From Motacilla alba alba (taxonomy: Eukaryota > Chordata > Aves > Passeriformes > Motacillidae), in NCBI RefSeq assembly GCF_015832195.1, contig NC_052017.1:11918790-11982789 (forward strand): a DNA stretch of 64,000 nucleotides. Reading direction: 5' to 3'. Within the stretch, counting starts at the first letter, position 1; each line of letters starts with the position of its first letter. Positions 38,578 through 51,130 of this stretch are shown piece after piece. A model generated the notes under the pieces. The model had not been told where the DNA came from. It searched no databases and saw nothing but the letters and a program-made list of their open reading frames with translations. Made by a program: the position numbers and the translations under genes.

Positions 38578-41500
38578 TTACGTCTTTCTCCACATTTCTG
38601 ACTCCTTTACTGAATTCTCAGCTATGTGGGATGCCTCCTCCTCTTTTGCATTTTGGGAGCAGTGTGAGTCTACATATGCTTAGCTAGTACTTGGGATTTT
38701 GTGGAACAGAAGAGGAGAGAGGAAGTGGTGGTGTGTAACCGTTTATTTTCAGTGAAACCTGGGTATATCTTCACACTTATTGTTTTCACAGAGTCTTTGG
38801 TATTTGGAGCAGGGAACTCCCTCAGGCACGATACTCATTTTGTGACTTTTTATTTGGGCCGTGAAATTCTGCTCAGCTTTCACTGGTATCAAAAACTTGA
38901 AGAAGGCCACATGAATTTTCATTAGCCTGTCTTAGGCTGCCTTCTGAAAACAGTTTCTACTTTTCTTCTACTGCAATTTTCCTTACCTTAGATTTTCTGC
39001 TAAGACATAGCGTTTTAGAGATGCAAAGTAAGTTTTAGGGCTTTCTAACTAAAATCCATCTTATCTAAGGGTGAGATTTATTTTTTTTTTACTCTAGCTT
39101 GAGTTACTGCATACATCTGGGATGGACTTTGATAAATTTACCATGTATCTTCCCACAAGATGATTTTTACTCCTGGAAGCTGTTTGGGGTGGTGTTGGAG
39201 AATAGGATTGGGAAGCAAAAATCTGGGTTTTCCTCATCTTTGTTTCATCTGTGTTAGGGAACAGATTTAATTGAGGGCTCTGCTGTCACTCATGGTGAGG
39301 TGAGCAGCTCCTGGATATTTTGAAGATAATTTTGAATTAAGAGAATGATTCTCTAATATTTCGAAAGAAATAAACTCCCTTGGACTACATTTGATAATTT
39401 TAAACGCATCATGAACAGACGTGGTTGACTCAGGGGTGAAGTGAAAGCATGTTAACTGTGCGCTGCTGAGTGAGTTAACTATGTGACCTGACACTCCTGA
39501 TACATTAGTTGCTGACACGAAGTGTTTTACCACATGATAACTGCTTGACTTGCAAATGAAGAGGCTGCTTTGAAAAGCAGAGAACTCTGTTTCCAGCCCT
39601 TGGTGGGGTCCCATGTTTCAGTACCTTCTGAGGTGCCTTTAGGCGGTCCCTGCTGTTTATAGACAGAGTACTGCAATTTTACTGACTTTCATGTGAGTTT
39701 CTCAGAAGTTCAGCATATATTCTATCAGAATTCAGCTTAGAGTTTTGAACAATACCAAACTAATATTTTTCACTTGTTAGAAAGACTCTGGGTTTTGCAT
39801 GTCTTCAGAGGGACTCTGTCAATATCCCACTTTGCAGGTTTATTTGGTGTCAGCTATGACAACAAAGCTTCACAGTTTTACAGTAAAGTAGAGTTTTGTT
39901 TGTCCTTTTTATCACCTGGTAAGTACTGGATGAGTTTCAGTGCAGTAACAAACCATAAAAACCAGAATGGAGAGAAGAATAAACTTTTATTGTTTTAGCA
40001 ACAAATCTGTTCCGCTTTGCCTTTCCAACAAGACACAAAAGCCTGTCTTTTGTTTCAGCACTGGAAAGCCTTTAACCTTGTTTGCAAACACTAGCAATTC
40101 ATCTTCCACTTTATGTTTATCTGAGCACGAATATGAAAATTGTTAACACTAAACAAGGAAAAAAAGCCTTTTTATACAGTTGAGTGAATATTGAATGGGA
40201 ACAATGCTCCTGAGTTTCGGGCAGAGGGCTATTATTTTTATTATTATGTTCATATCATGATCAAAATTGCATTGCTGAGCAAGGGAAGTGGTACTGTAAT
40301 ATTATTGCTAATTGAAAAAAAATTCTAAATGACTTCTTGTGAGGCAAAGATAACCAAAGAATCCATTAGCTCTTGTTTCACAGCTATTAAATTGTTGTTG
40401 ATAACACATCATCCTCAGATGAGGAAACCAAGTTTTAGCCCATTTCCCCAGTTTCTTGACTGTAAAGAGGTGGGCACCGTGTGACTCTGAAAAGTGCCAT
40501 GAATAAAGTCAATCAGTAAGTGAGTGACAAAACTCTCAGTTGAATTCAGAGCTTTTCACTTCCAGATACATGTCAATTTTCTTTCCTTTAAACATTTTTC
40601 AAAGCCACATATTTTCACCCAGATGGTCCAGATCCCTTATTCTCCTGCCGTATTGCTTTCATTTCAGTTATACTTGAGCTTATATTCCCAAGATAAATCA
40701 CTGCATGTTATTGAGCTTGCATCTTTGCTATAAAAATGTACTCTAAACAAGCATGGACTGGGGGAGGATTCATGCACAGTGTGGGAGGGAAAAGGTGTTT
40801 TAACATTTCTTAGTGTTGTATGAAAGTCTGTATAGACTATGTGACAGTGAATGGCACTATGAAGTTTTATTGTCAGAACTTTGAAGGACCATTACACAAG
40901 GGAACAAGGATATTCTGGTTTTCTGAGAAGCAGCTGTAAAACCCTGACTGCTCTTGCTGTACAGTATTTTGTTTATGCCACAAACAATTTTTTAAAAACT
41001 TCATTAATTTTTAACTTTTCATTTTGCTTTTCACCAGCTTTCTGTTTTAGAAATACAGACGCATAAGACATGAGAACAAATATGTCACAATCACAGATTA
41101 AACCTGATCTAGCACCTCTTGGAGGATCATCTCTCCTCAAGTCACTTTCCTGACTTTCCTCTATCACTCTCTGCAATCAATGTGGAGAAAGGTAGATACT
41201 TCTAGAAGGTAAATAATTCTACCAGACTTCATTATTCATCTTTAAATTGCCCTTAGAAAGTGTTGATTTCTCTCTCCTAATTTTATGGTGTACTTAGAAA
41301 AACAACTTTGACAAAATGCTTCAGATTAAATTAATCCCCTGTTAAGAATCTCCTTTGTCTTCAGTGAGAAATACTTGGTTCTGTGACTTAGAATTCTGAA
41401 AAGTAACATATTTTAACTCATATTTTTTTTCCCCTGGTATATTTAATTGATTAATCCTGGTGTATGAAAGAAAATTGAAGTATTTGAGACTGTATGTGCT

Positions 41501-43394
41501 TTCATGGACTACACACAAAGGAAAACTATATAGAGAATCTGCTTGACAGGGTGAAATAGGAATTTTTAAATTTGAATTCTCTTTATTTTCCTATACTTAT
41601 CCTCCTTTGCATATGTATTTTTATGTTGTACGTGAAGTGTGTGCATTGCATAATATTTATTATTTCTAAGGTAATGGCACCTAACATCAAATTAGGAACA
41701 AGTTCTTATTACAAATAGCATTACAAAATGAAATATGCCACAGGCAGTTCCCACTCTGAAAAAGCTTTCTCTCTTGGATGTAGGTTTCTATTTATTTTTC
41801 TACTTACATAGAAAATTTACATTCCTTTTCTATTTATGAGTTTCTTTTTTAATCATATAGTAACTGCACTAATGATGAGTACATCTGTGGTCAGTTTGGT
41901 TAGACCAAAATTTGAATGTAACTTTATTTTGTTCATGGATTTAAGAAAACTACCTATTTTTTGATAATTAATGAAATCATGTTAATTGACTTGAGAAATT
42001 AAGAGTGTGAAGCCTTTCCTTGGACTGTCATGTTTTCACAATATTATTTGGCTTTCCTATTCCTAAAGCATCTAGTTTTGTTAAAAAAGTGATTGTTGTG
42101 TCTCAGCATCTGTTTATTCATCAACTTGTAAATACTTTTCTGCTCTGAATATGAGACAAAACAATACTAAATAAATGATATAATTAAAAATGCATATGGA
42201 AGTAATACTTGCTGTAATGCTTTTCCTTACACTCCCACCACAAGTTAAAAGCAAATTAGTTTAAACATTAGCTCTGAACTTCTCCTCAACTTAAGGAATC
42301 CACCTAATTTATTGTGTTTACTTACTATCCATGCCCACAATAACACACAGCTCCTTATAGCACTTGCTGTAATTGTAAAAAGGAAAACACAGGAACTATT
42401 TTGGTTCAGGATGTCTAGATCAAAAAAGCTATCATCTGATTAAAGAACAAGGGCTGCTTAGAACCATGAAAGAATGTTTGTTATTGTTTCAGGACACGTG
42501 TTTTTCAGGAATCATATGATAAGAAAATGACATGGAAAAAGTTTCTCTTTCGGACACCCTTGAATCAGCTGTTCTAATCTTGTTTTGGCATATGTAGGAA
42601 AAAGCAATCAGGCAAGTTGTAATATGCTAATCCTCCTTCATCTTCTGATTTCTGTAATTGTGGTGACTGCTTCTGCTTCTGCAGTTTCAGAAGGAGAGTT
42701 TTGAAATATTTTCTGTTGCCTGAAGTTTACAGAACTCTAGTGGGGGGAAAGATTTTAAAAGTAGTATAGAAAAAAACTCTCAAATTAGAGAATATTATTT
42801 TCTTTCAGTAGTTTTAATTAATAATTAGTATACCTAACAAGACATTTTCTGAACAACAGGTTTCTAAACGCACTTGATGGAAAGTATCTAATTTTGCTTC
42901 ATCATTTTGGTAGGAAGGAGGAGCATGCTGATTTACAGAAGTGAACTGAAGGAAATCAAGGTATAACTAAGATAAGCTGAGACATGAATTAAGTTCGAAG
43001 ATGTCATGAAAATTATTGCTGAAAATAGAGAATTCCCTTTTCTGAGACTCATTCCAAACGAAGAAGTTGAGAGGGACCTACATGAATGATATGTAATGTT
43101 GCCATTCCTTGCAGTAAAAGAGAATGTTATCTGAAGGACTCGGTGTAAAAGATGTAAAAGGTGTTCAAAATGGCATCTGATTTCAGTAGTGCAAAGGTTA
43201 TTTGAATGCATATTTCTCACCAATCTCTGCAATTGCCTTCAAATATGGATGTCACATTGGATGCCAGTGTAAGGAAAGGCAAACAGGCAAGAGCAATAAT
43301 TCTCCAAGCTCTAACATGATATTCATGGTTGGAAATGCTGCGTGGTATTTGGGGTAGAGGTGTGCAAAACTCAGCTGGAAATGTTAACAAGAAG
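38578..43394. other. Non-coding sequence, no gene seen
   Basis: About 4.8 kb with no supportable exon or recognised repeat. The 115-codon minus-strand frame at 39267-39614 and 99-codon minus frame at 42933-43232 have no recognisable domain. A GATGAGGAAACC phrase near 40418 resembles part of a MIR core, but nothing around it supports that. Confidence 0.55.
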
Positions 43395-43499
43395 CCTTGT
43401 GAACTTGAAAAAGTGAAGTTTTCCTGCTTAGACAGGCCAGTTGGCCCAGATGGCCTCCTGGAACTCTTTCCAGCCTAAATGATCTTATGATTCTATGAC
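43395..43499 (+). mobile_element. CR1 LINE, 3' terminal fragment
   Basis: The end GATGGCCTCCTGGAACTCTTTCCAGCCT followed by AATGATCTTATGATTCTATGA matches the CR1 3' UTR and its ATTCTATG tail repeat. The 5' limit is uncertain, about 43395-43430. Diverged but the tail is clear. Confidence 0.82.
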
Positions 43500-44459
43500 A
43501 TTCTCAAAAGATGGTTTTGTTTCACTTGAAATGGGTATTTAGATCGGGGCAAGACAGAGTCCCGAGCCCAACACTGTAGCAGAACACTACTAGATATTTA
43601 ATAAAACTATGTTATAAAGTAATATGAAGAGCATTGAGTAAAACTGATCATGAAGGAGTATATTGAAACCATGGGGAAAAAGATGTTCCTTAAAAACCCG
43701 TCATGAGAAAAAGCCTGAAGCATTTTCCACAAGAACTTTTGCACATATGTGTAAGTCCAATTAACAAGAATCTCTTTTCTAGCAAAATTGAGACAATTCA
43801 TATGTCAGTCAGATCTACACATATTTGGTATATGTATCCAATGATAAATATCAGTTCTATTTCTCAATTTCAAAAGTTTATTCTTTAACTGAAGTTTTCA
43901 ACAGACACAGATAAATTGAAGCTAATATAAACATGCTTAGTTGAAAGCATGCTTAATACCCAAAATTTCAGTCCATATAGCCTCCGAAACAGGATTCTTG
44001 CACATTTGGGTAATTTGTAACAAAAAGCCAAAGACTGAAACTGTTTGAAAGGCTTTCCTATAATATCCTGCAAGACAAAATAAAATGAGGACAGCATTCT
44101 CTGTTGCCATGGAAACACAAATGTCCACTGCAAATTATGTGATGTTTAAAGTTATTTTCTATCCAGTTTGAACCATTTTTCTAAAATATCATGTTATTTT
44201 CACAGAGAGACAACACCCCTGCTGTTCTAAAGTTTATAACTTTGTGAAAACAGATGCATAAATGTTGCCTGGACCACCAGCCAAAGACTTTCTAAATTGG
44301 AACTTTTTTACATTTTCTTCTTTTGAGTAATAGGAAATGACTAAGTTCAGAGAGCTGAAAATCCCCTTATTGTTGGAAACTGCTTTATTATTTTAGGCTG
44401 AAGACTCACAAGGAAAACAAAAGGGGAATACACAGGACTGGATCACTAAAGAATTCCCC
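43500..44459. other. Non-coding sequence, no gene seen
   Basis: AT-rich, with short open frames on both strands that contradict each other. Nothing recognised. Confidence 0.55.
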
Positions 44460-45130
44460 AGGCTGTGCAGGGAAGCGCAGGACTTCACATCCAGGTGGCA
44501 GGGTCTTATCTAAACTTCACAGCCATCGCTTCGGCCAAGGGCTGGGCTTACAGATCATCCCTTTGTGAAGCAAACAGGTCTGTGTCACAGCTGATGCGAG
44601 CCCCTGGGGCTCTCAAACAGACACTGAGGTGTCTCTGCCCACCAGAGAGGAGAGGACCTTTGCAGTCCTTCCTAACAGGTTTGCAGGATCTCCTTCTCCC
44701 TGCCCCCAGACAGCACCATGGGCAATCCTCTGGGATGACTCATCTGAAAAGGAAGATTTGCATTCTTTGAGGTTTCTCTGAAAGCCCAGATTCTTGAAAC
44801 CAGCTGAATAGTGACATATGCAATCGGCATCCTCAAGAACACCACCCCTTGGGTGAACCCCAGAGAAAGATGCCCTTGCAGAGCTGTCATTAAATTGATG
44901 TTGCACAGCTCAGCTGTGCCTCAGCACACTCTTGTTTGAAGGGCCTGCTCTGCAGGAGGTAATGCAGGAAACATCATGTCTCCCACAATTCACTGATAAC
45001 ACAAAGGAAAAGTAGTATTCCTTCCCAGGGTTTCTAATGGCTACAGAGAGTATCAGGGTGGGACGAAGGCCAGATTCAGGTCCCCTACAAAAACTGAAGA
45101 AGAAAGAGGAGTAAAGTTCCCAAAACATAA
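44460..45130 (-). other. GC-richer block with overlapping ORFs; possible minus-strand exon, unproven
   Basis: This block is clearly more GC-rich than its flanks. On the minus strand a strong polypyrimidine-AG (CTCCTCTTTCTTCTTCAG, AG at plus positions 45095-45094) faces a donor-like CT/GTAAGC (plus 44551-44546), enclosing about 540 bases. Open frames of 72 and 97 codons lie inside on the minus strand and 101 codons on the plus strand; none spans the interval and no peptide resembles a known protein. If transcribed it is more likely non-coding. Confidence 0.2.
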
Positions 45131-45468
45131 AGCCTGCAGCATCCGTGAATTAGGCTGGAGTGGAGAGGGTGAAAAGTCAAAGACCTTAATTTATTCTTCT
45201 CTTCCAACTTTCCACGTGAGGCCCAGAACATCAATATTTAATGCAAAACTTGCACAGTTTGATTTTAATCCCAAACTTCACATGGAGAAAATCTCATCAA
45301 TAATTTTACTAAAGTCAACAGCTCATCTAGCATTGATCCAAACATTCCTTCCAATTGTTTCTGACTAGCACAAAGGTTTTCTGAGCTTTATATAAATTCG
45401 TTCCAAGCTTTTAAAACCCGAGTATATGAAAGGCAGATAAATCATTAATACATATTGTTGACTTCTAT

Positions 45469-45629
45469 GGCAGCATGCACCTTCTTTGTTGCATACCTCA
45501 CTGGACAATGGATTCTGCTCAGGCAGCCCAGTAAAGGTCTTTGCTGATATTGCAAACATCACAGTTGCTCCATCTAGGAACCTTTATTCAGTAAATGATT
45601 TATAAGTGCGACAGATTAAACAGGAAAAA
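45469..45629 (-). repeat. Unidentified old repeat, copy A
   Basis: By eye, three sub-blocks align in the same order and orientation with copy B about 700 bases downstream: 45469-45501 (24 of 33 bases), the stretch beginning ACCTCAC at 45495 (34 of 45), and 45587-45629 (35 of 43). Orientation is given as minus because read that way it carries CTTATAAATC (TATA-like) and GAATAAAGG (polyadenylation-like), as an LTR would. A minus-strand frame with LPEQN and KEGACCHR runs through part of it, but an in-frame TAA interrupts the upstream part. Confidence 0.6.
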
Positions 45630-46177
45630 AGCGGCAACATTGACATAGTGCTCATGTGATGCAAGGCACAGCACCAGATTTCCATGGAGCAGTTCTATGT
45701 TTTCATGGTAAACAGCTTTTGGGACTCAGCAAACATTGTTTTGGGTTGCCTCAGGGAGTCAACTCATCTGCACTTGCTCTGACAGTGTCAGATGATTGTT
45801 CAGGCTTTTAAACATCACATGAATGAACGTCAGAGCTGCCTGAAGGCTCTCAAGCAGTGTGGGCTAAACCTTGGAGATGAAGGGCTGAAGCATTGCTTGG
45901 CTTCCCGGCCAAGCGTGGACAGTCAGAGGGAAATTGATGAGGGAGTGGAGAATGGGGATGGCAAACCCCAAAAATTGTGGTCAGTTACTGCTGCTTTATC
46001 CTCCCTTGTGTCTTAGTGGAAACCTTCCTTTCTTTTTCACTGACAGCAGGGGATGACCTGGGTTTCCAACCCACTGCTGCAGGCAATGGCACCAGCAGAG
46101 CCATAGCCTTTTTACCTTTCCTTTTGCCTGCTCTTTCTCCAAATTGCCTCATAACTTGCTGCCTCTGGCTTTTCTGT
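45630..46177. other. Spacer between the two repeat copies
   Basis: About 550 bases with two short plus-strand open frames (74 and 96 codons, 45792-46016 and 45977-46267) that match nothing I recognise. The second runs into copy B. No primer-binding site, gag/pol motif or polypurine tract that I can identify, so an LTR-element reading is not supported by the interior. Confidence 0.4.
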
Positions 46178-46323
46178 CACAGCATTCTCCTTCCTTGGTT
46201 GACACCTCACAGGGCCACGAATTCTGCCCAGGAAGTGCAGCACAGGTCAGGCTGTTACAGCAATTAGCACCATTATTTTTTTCAGCAAGTGATTTATAAG
46301 CATGGCATATTAGACAGGAAAAA
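46178..46323 (-). repeat. Unidentified old repeat, copy B
   Basis: Partner of the copy at 45469-45629. The offset is 709 bases for the first two sub-blocks and 694 for the third, so the copies differ by a net 15-base indel. Read on the minus strand, the frame is open across the whole copy (LPGQN...KEGECCDR, within a 77-codon frame at 46149-46382) and lines up with the broken frame in copy A. DNA-level descent from a shared repeat explains this without requiring a gene. Confidence 0.6.
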
Positions 46324-49300
46324 CAGGTGGCTTGCTTTGCATACACCTGGGTCTGGTTGTGATGAATGTTAAGGAATAACACTTACTAACAATAAATAAT
46401 GCAGCTCTTCTGATCTCCCACCAAAATTGTACCCAGAGAGGTCTGGAGTGCCTGCAGCTCAGTTGCAGCTCTTGCTTTCTAAAGAAACCATCTCTAGCCT
46501 AACTTTAGGGAATTTACGATGACAATGACTTTTTACCCAAATTTCAAACAGAACAATTTTTCTATGCCCAGCCTAGTTTTTCTCCTAAGAGCTGAATTTG
46601 CTCTAGATATATTTTATGACTCAGCACCCTGCCTCATAAGTCCCTGTCATCACTGAAGACAGAGACAGAACAGAAATGTATCATGCAGCTACATTGTTGG
46701 GACTGAAGTGAACCCAGAAGGAGCTTTTAATCTTTAGGCCAGAGGCTAAAAGGTAACATGATAAATTCACAAGCATTCTAGACTGTGCAGTGACTTTCAG
46801 ACTTGATGGCAACCTGAGGCTGCAGAGTGAATAACTGATGAAAACCTCAAAATATGTGTATGGGGAGAAGTGTGAAGAGACCAGCTACAGGCATATTTTT
46901 TAGGCAGGAAAAATGTTTTTTGTTAACAACAGTTCATGTGAGAGCACTCTGGTATTTGTGTATCTGACTCTTCACACAGAGCTAATGGGGGGAGTCAGGT
47001 ATAGTGCAGAGCAAGCCAAGACTGCTGAGAGATCAGATCCAGGCTGAGGCTCTGCCTCCCCCCTGCATGAAAGGAGAAGGGGTCTATGTGGCTGCTGAAA
47101 TTACTGACTCATCTGGGTGCCATCATATGCCTGTAATTAATTCAACATGCCTAGTGCCTGGAATAGTGGTGTAGGCGTTCAGACAACATGTTCTTCTGAG
47201 AAAATACACAGTGAGACAGAGCCTTGCACAGCCCTACTTACCACCGCCTGTTCTTACTAAATTATGGACCTCCAAGAAGCTGGGGGTCAATGGGAGGGCT
47301 GTAGCTTCAAGGCAGGCCTTAAATGCATGTAAGCAGACACCTAGAAAATATCTAAGAGCTTGAGATTGAAACTAGTCCAAGATCAGGCTTCTCCCTCTCC
47401 GTGTGACTGTGGCTATGTGAAATGACTGTGGAGCAGTATGGGACAGGGAGGACAGTCCATCCAGACCTCGCAGGAACCCATGCAGCATAAGCCTGTAAAG
47501 GTCATTTCAAAGCTACTTCTAAATAAGACTAAACCCAGGAACAGCATCCAAGACAAAAATTTGACTCAAAACTACCCTTTTGCAAGCACTACAGAAGCAC
47601 CCTCTTACTCCTTGGGAGCAGAGCAGACCTGATCGTGTCTGGGTGCCACGTGCAAGGTGACAAACACTCCCAGTGCTGCTTGCTCAGGGATGTGTATGGT
47701 TCACTTACAATCACTGCCTCATTCTCAGTGAACTTCTCTGTGCCGAAGCATGTTAGCACTTACAAAAAACAGGAAAGCTGTGGACTACTGACCCATATCT
47801 GCATAAAGCCTCAAATTAATCTTCCTCTCCTGCTCTTTTCCATCCCCAGTGATGACTGAAAAAAGAGAGAACAGTGATTAGATTATTTTACTAATCTTTA
47901 TCCTATTTATTAAATCATGACATTTCATCCCCCATTGAATTGCATAACTATACTATTGAGAAGTGTAATAATATCCATTTTTATTTCAAAATACTGAATA
48001 AAAGGCACGTCTATGACACACTTCAGCGGAAATTAGACAATGATATTTTTGTACTCAGAAATGAGATGTGTTTTTATCTTACCATGCTTAATATTCATGC
48101 TAATTTACAACACACTTTTTTATTGTTATCAGAGAAGCATATTCTTTGGGTATAAATTTGATCTACTGCCTGCTAACTCAGGATTACATGAACATAGCTT
48201 TTGGCTCACTTCTCTTTGTATTCTCTTGTGTGCTACCATGCAGTGCAAGACAATAAAAGTATAAGGATCTTCCTGAATATTTTTCCACTCAATTTTTCCA
48301 AACTTACAGAAAATCCTGGTTTGATATGGGCAGATGACACAGGGTTATTATTCCATTCTCTTCTATCAGAGGTGAATCTGAAGCTCTTTTTACTCAAAGT
48401 ACCTCCAGCTTGCTTTATCCTCCATTTCATAGTGTTTTATTATACTGGACTTTTAATCACTCAAAATCTAATAAAAAAAGGCATTCTCATGTCTGAAATA
48501 GAGCATCTTGTCATTCTCCTCCCCCTGATCATATTAGGTATGTTCAAAATTATCCAAAGCTTTTTCTGGCTCAGTTTAGGGATTTGTGTATACATCTAAA
48601 TCATAAAACTCTCCCATCACATTGAGTTTTTTCTAAATCTGTAAATCCTGTGAACTTTTCTTTAACCACCAACAGACAGATGAAGTATTTCCATTAGGAT
48701 TTTAGGGTACTCTGTACATAAGAGGTTCAATATGTGCAAGCTTACTTGAAAAAGCAGGGTTATTTATTGTTAATCACCTGGCCTGATAGTTGTCTGTTGG
48801 ATAAGCTTCTTTCTTAAAAGAAAGGAGAAAAAGAAAATTTAATCTCTCTAGTTGAGGGATTCTTCTCCAGGAGCTGTATCAACCACCTTAGCCACAGCTA
48901 AGAAGACAATTACTCACTCCACTTCTATATTCTGGGCGGCTGCTGTTTGTGTTTTCTCTCCCTGGATGAGGATTTTAGCAGGATCTCAGAAGGTGAATGC
49001 TGTCTGAGCACAAAGGCACTACACTTACAGACTTAAACACTTTGCATACTAGATGTTTTGGTAAATACAATGAGCAGGTGAGACAATGAAATAATACATG
49101 TTATGAGCTGGTGGACATGAGCTGTTTTTATGTACTGTTGACTTCTCAACAGAATACCACAAGAGAGGGCTCTTTTTTTTTCCTCAGTTTTCCTAAGTGC
49201 TAGTTCCTGTCCATTAATCTAACTAAAGAATGGCAGATACAAGTATCCCAAAAGATGCCTATGAATGTCATGACAGAAATCTTCTCCCCTGCTGAAAACA

Positions 49301-49896
49301 ATATGAAGTTCAATGATTAAAACTGCAATGCATCTGTGCTGTACACCAGTGACATGCAGTATGAGATTCCTCTCCAGGCAGCAGCTCTTCTCTGGAGATC
49401 ACCACCACCATTCATAAGGAAAAAACCTGCAGGGCAGAAGTCTTTGATATAGTACCCCTCTAGAAGAATCTCTTTGGTGCAACTTTTGTTATGCTGTAAA
49501 AATAAGGCTTGGAACTGGGTTGTAAAGGAAAACTATGTACTGAGTACCTCTCCTCAGTTTAGGCACTGAACAGCTAAGTTCATCTTGCTTTTCACCGTTG
49601 CAGCAAGATATCCATTTTCCCATTGTGATGGCAAGTAGAAGCAAATGGAAACTATTTGAATTTTCCAGTGCTAATTCAGCAGATCTGCGTTTAAACCCAC
49701 AGATATGCACTGACTTGTTCAGCAAGCCAGCATTAACTCTAAGTATCAGAAAGGGGTAACATTTGTGTACCTGTCCTGTTTACCTTCTTCCACAACAGTG
49801 GGAGAATTTTATATTTAATACACATATGTATTTTAAAAAAATCAAAATGTGAATGAATAGAAAAAAATAAAATAGCATGGAACATGGAGAGAGTAC

Positions 49897-49928
49897 ATTA
49901 AAGACCTCAGATGATTAAAGACCTCAGA
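49897..49928 (+). repeat. 17-bp tandem duplication
   Basis: ATTAAAGACCTCAGA occurs at 49897-49911 and again at 49914-49928, a perfect tandem copy with a 17-base period. Recent local duplication. Confidence 0.85.
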
Positions 49929-50284
49929 AATTCTGGTAGATTCCAGATTTAGAGCAAGGTCAGGATCAAATCTGGTTTATTTGCTCAGAAAGAATTAAAG
50001 AAAATGAAGAAACAAAGTGGAGAATCAGTGGTTTAAGAGTCACAGGCAAAGTCCTCCAAACTCTTTCTTAACCCTTTCTCATTATCCAAGCAGCAGCAGA
50101 CATGTAACAAATTTTTTTTGATGGTAAGATCCCTGATTTTTATTCTATGCACAGTTCCTTATAACAAATTACCAGTAAGCCTGGTTTCTATTGTCTTCCT
50201 TTCTTTTCAGCATTTATTTTACAGCATTGCTCAGGTATGATACACTTCCAGTTAACAGGAAAAAAAAAGAAAAGCTATGCCTTC

Positions 50285-50301
50285 TTTTTTTTTTTTTTTT
50301 T
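50285..50301 (+). repeat. Poly(T) tract, 17 bases
   Basis: Run of 17 T about 95 bases upstream of the SINE remnant. Confidence 0.85.
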
Positions 50302-50395
50302 AGGTCATTGACTTTTTGTAGTGGGAAAATTCACTATCGTATGACTTTGCCAGTAAATCAGGCCAAATGATTTTGTAAAGCCAAATGCTTGGAAA

Positions 50396-50500
50396 CATGG
50401 TCAGCTGATTAAGGCATTGGGCTGTGACTCAGAGGATCTGGATTCAGTTCCTGGCACTTACTGCATCACCTTGGGCAAATCACTTTACTGCTTTTATCCT
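50396..50500 (+). mobile_element. MIR-like tRNA-derived SINE remnant, head-first
   Basis: The 5' part is tRNA-like: TCAGCTGATTAAGGCATTGG resembles an A box and GGATTCAGTTCC a decayed B box (GGTTCGANTCC), spaced as in a tRNA. It continues into GGCACTTACTGCATCACCTTGGGCAAATCACTTTACTGC, which follows the MIR order (CCACTTACTAGCTGTGTGACC, then TTGGGCAAGTTACTTAACC). The 3' core is not recognisable. MIR-type SINEs are ancient amniote elements, so a copy this clear in a bird may be under constraint. It is not a functional tRNA. Confidence 0.75.
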
Positions 50501-50725
50501 TGCAATTCCAAACGTTGAAGAACCTTGGCAACATTTCTTCTGCCCTCTCCCCGCCTCCCCCACCATGGGCCACCAGTGCATCCTACAAGCTGTACACAGC
50601 TGAGAGAATGGGGTTTGTGCTCAGTACCAAGCTCCCTGTCATCAGCTGAAATAAAATACATATATGTAAGAAATTACTTTGCTTCCTTAAAGGCACTCTG
50701 AGTTGGCCCCATAAATAAATAAATT
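50501..50725. other. Short non-coding stretch downstream of the SINE
   Basis: Contains a C-rich patch (50540-50570) and an AT-rich segment before the long ORF. May include decayed remainder of the SINE; nothing firm. Confidence 0.4.
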
Positions 50726-51130
50726 GTGAAGAAAAAGCCCAAAGCTCTCCTTCAGAAAGCCAGCTCCATGCCCTCCCTTATTTCCATCGTTGCCTCTGTG
50801 GCAATGAAAGCAAGCCTTGTATTGTTAGCAGTGGCAGGAGAGGAGCTGCTGCTTCTGTTTCTGCTGATAAATATTTCTACTGCCAAAGCAGCACCTGCCA
50901 GCATTCAGAGGGTGCCTGCAGACACCCACCCAGCCTGGCTCCCCTGCTCTGTGCTCTCTCACTGGGCTCCAGAGCAGCAGCATTTCCTTCTGGAGGCTGT
51001 GCTTGCCTCAACAGCCATTCCTGAGTATGATCCTTTCCAAGCTGTCAGCAGAGAGAAGCAAAGGAATCACTTCTCAACCTCTGCTCTCCCAAGTATCCTT
51101 AATGGGCATGCATCCAGACGTTTTCATTAA
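50726..51130 (+). other. Longest ORF in the window (134 codons), coding status unsupported
   Basis: Open from GTG at 50726 (first ATG at 50768) to TAA at 51128. The peptide has a Leu-rich hydrophobic stretch around residues 27-48 that would suit a single membrane segment, but the remainder is low in charge and matches no family I recognise. The locus is GC-richer than its flanks. A donor-like T/GTAAGTA lies two bases past the stop (GT at 51132). Chance, or part of a non-coding exon or conserved element, is more likely than a protein gene: no promoter, no start context and no domain. Confidence 0.15.

Larger units (their letters stand above)
46324..50390. other. Non-coding sequence, no gene seen
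   Basis: No supportable exon. The 132-codon plus-strand frame at 48201-48599 overlaps frames in other phases, is Leu/Ile/Phe-rich simply because the DNA is T-rich, and matches no family. Moderately GC-richer sequence at 46.9-47.7 kb shows nothing recognisable. Confidence 0.55.

Noticed and set aside
38338..38601. Poly-Leu and poly-Glu frames at 38.3-38.6 kb
   Set aside because: They are translations of the (TTC)n microsatellite on the two strands.
40400..40510. A further MIR fragment suggested by GATGAGGAAACC
   Set aside because: Only that one phrase matches; the flanking order expected of MIR is absent.
45469..46323. A complete endogenous LTR retroelement
   Set aside because: The interior is only about 550 bases and shows no recognisable gag/pol motif, primer-binding site or polypurine tract; copy ends are not defined.
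48201..48599. 132-codon hydrophobic open frame
   Set aside because: T-rich DNA gives Leu/Phe/Ile-rich frames by chance; it overlaps competing frames and has no recognisable domain.
50396..50500. A functional tRNA gene
   Set aside because: The A- and B-box-like motifs are degenerate, no acceptor stem can be closed and the sequence runs on into a SINE body.
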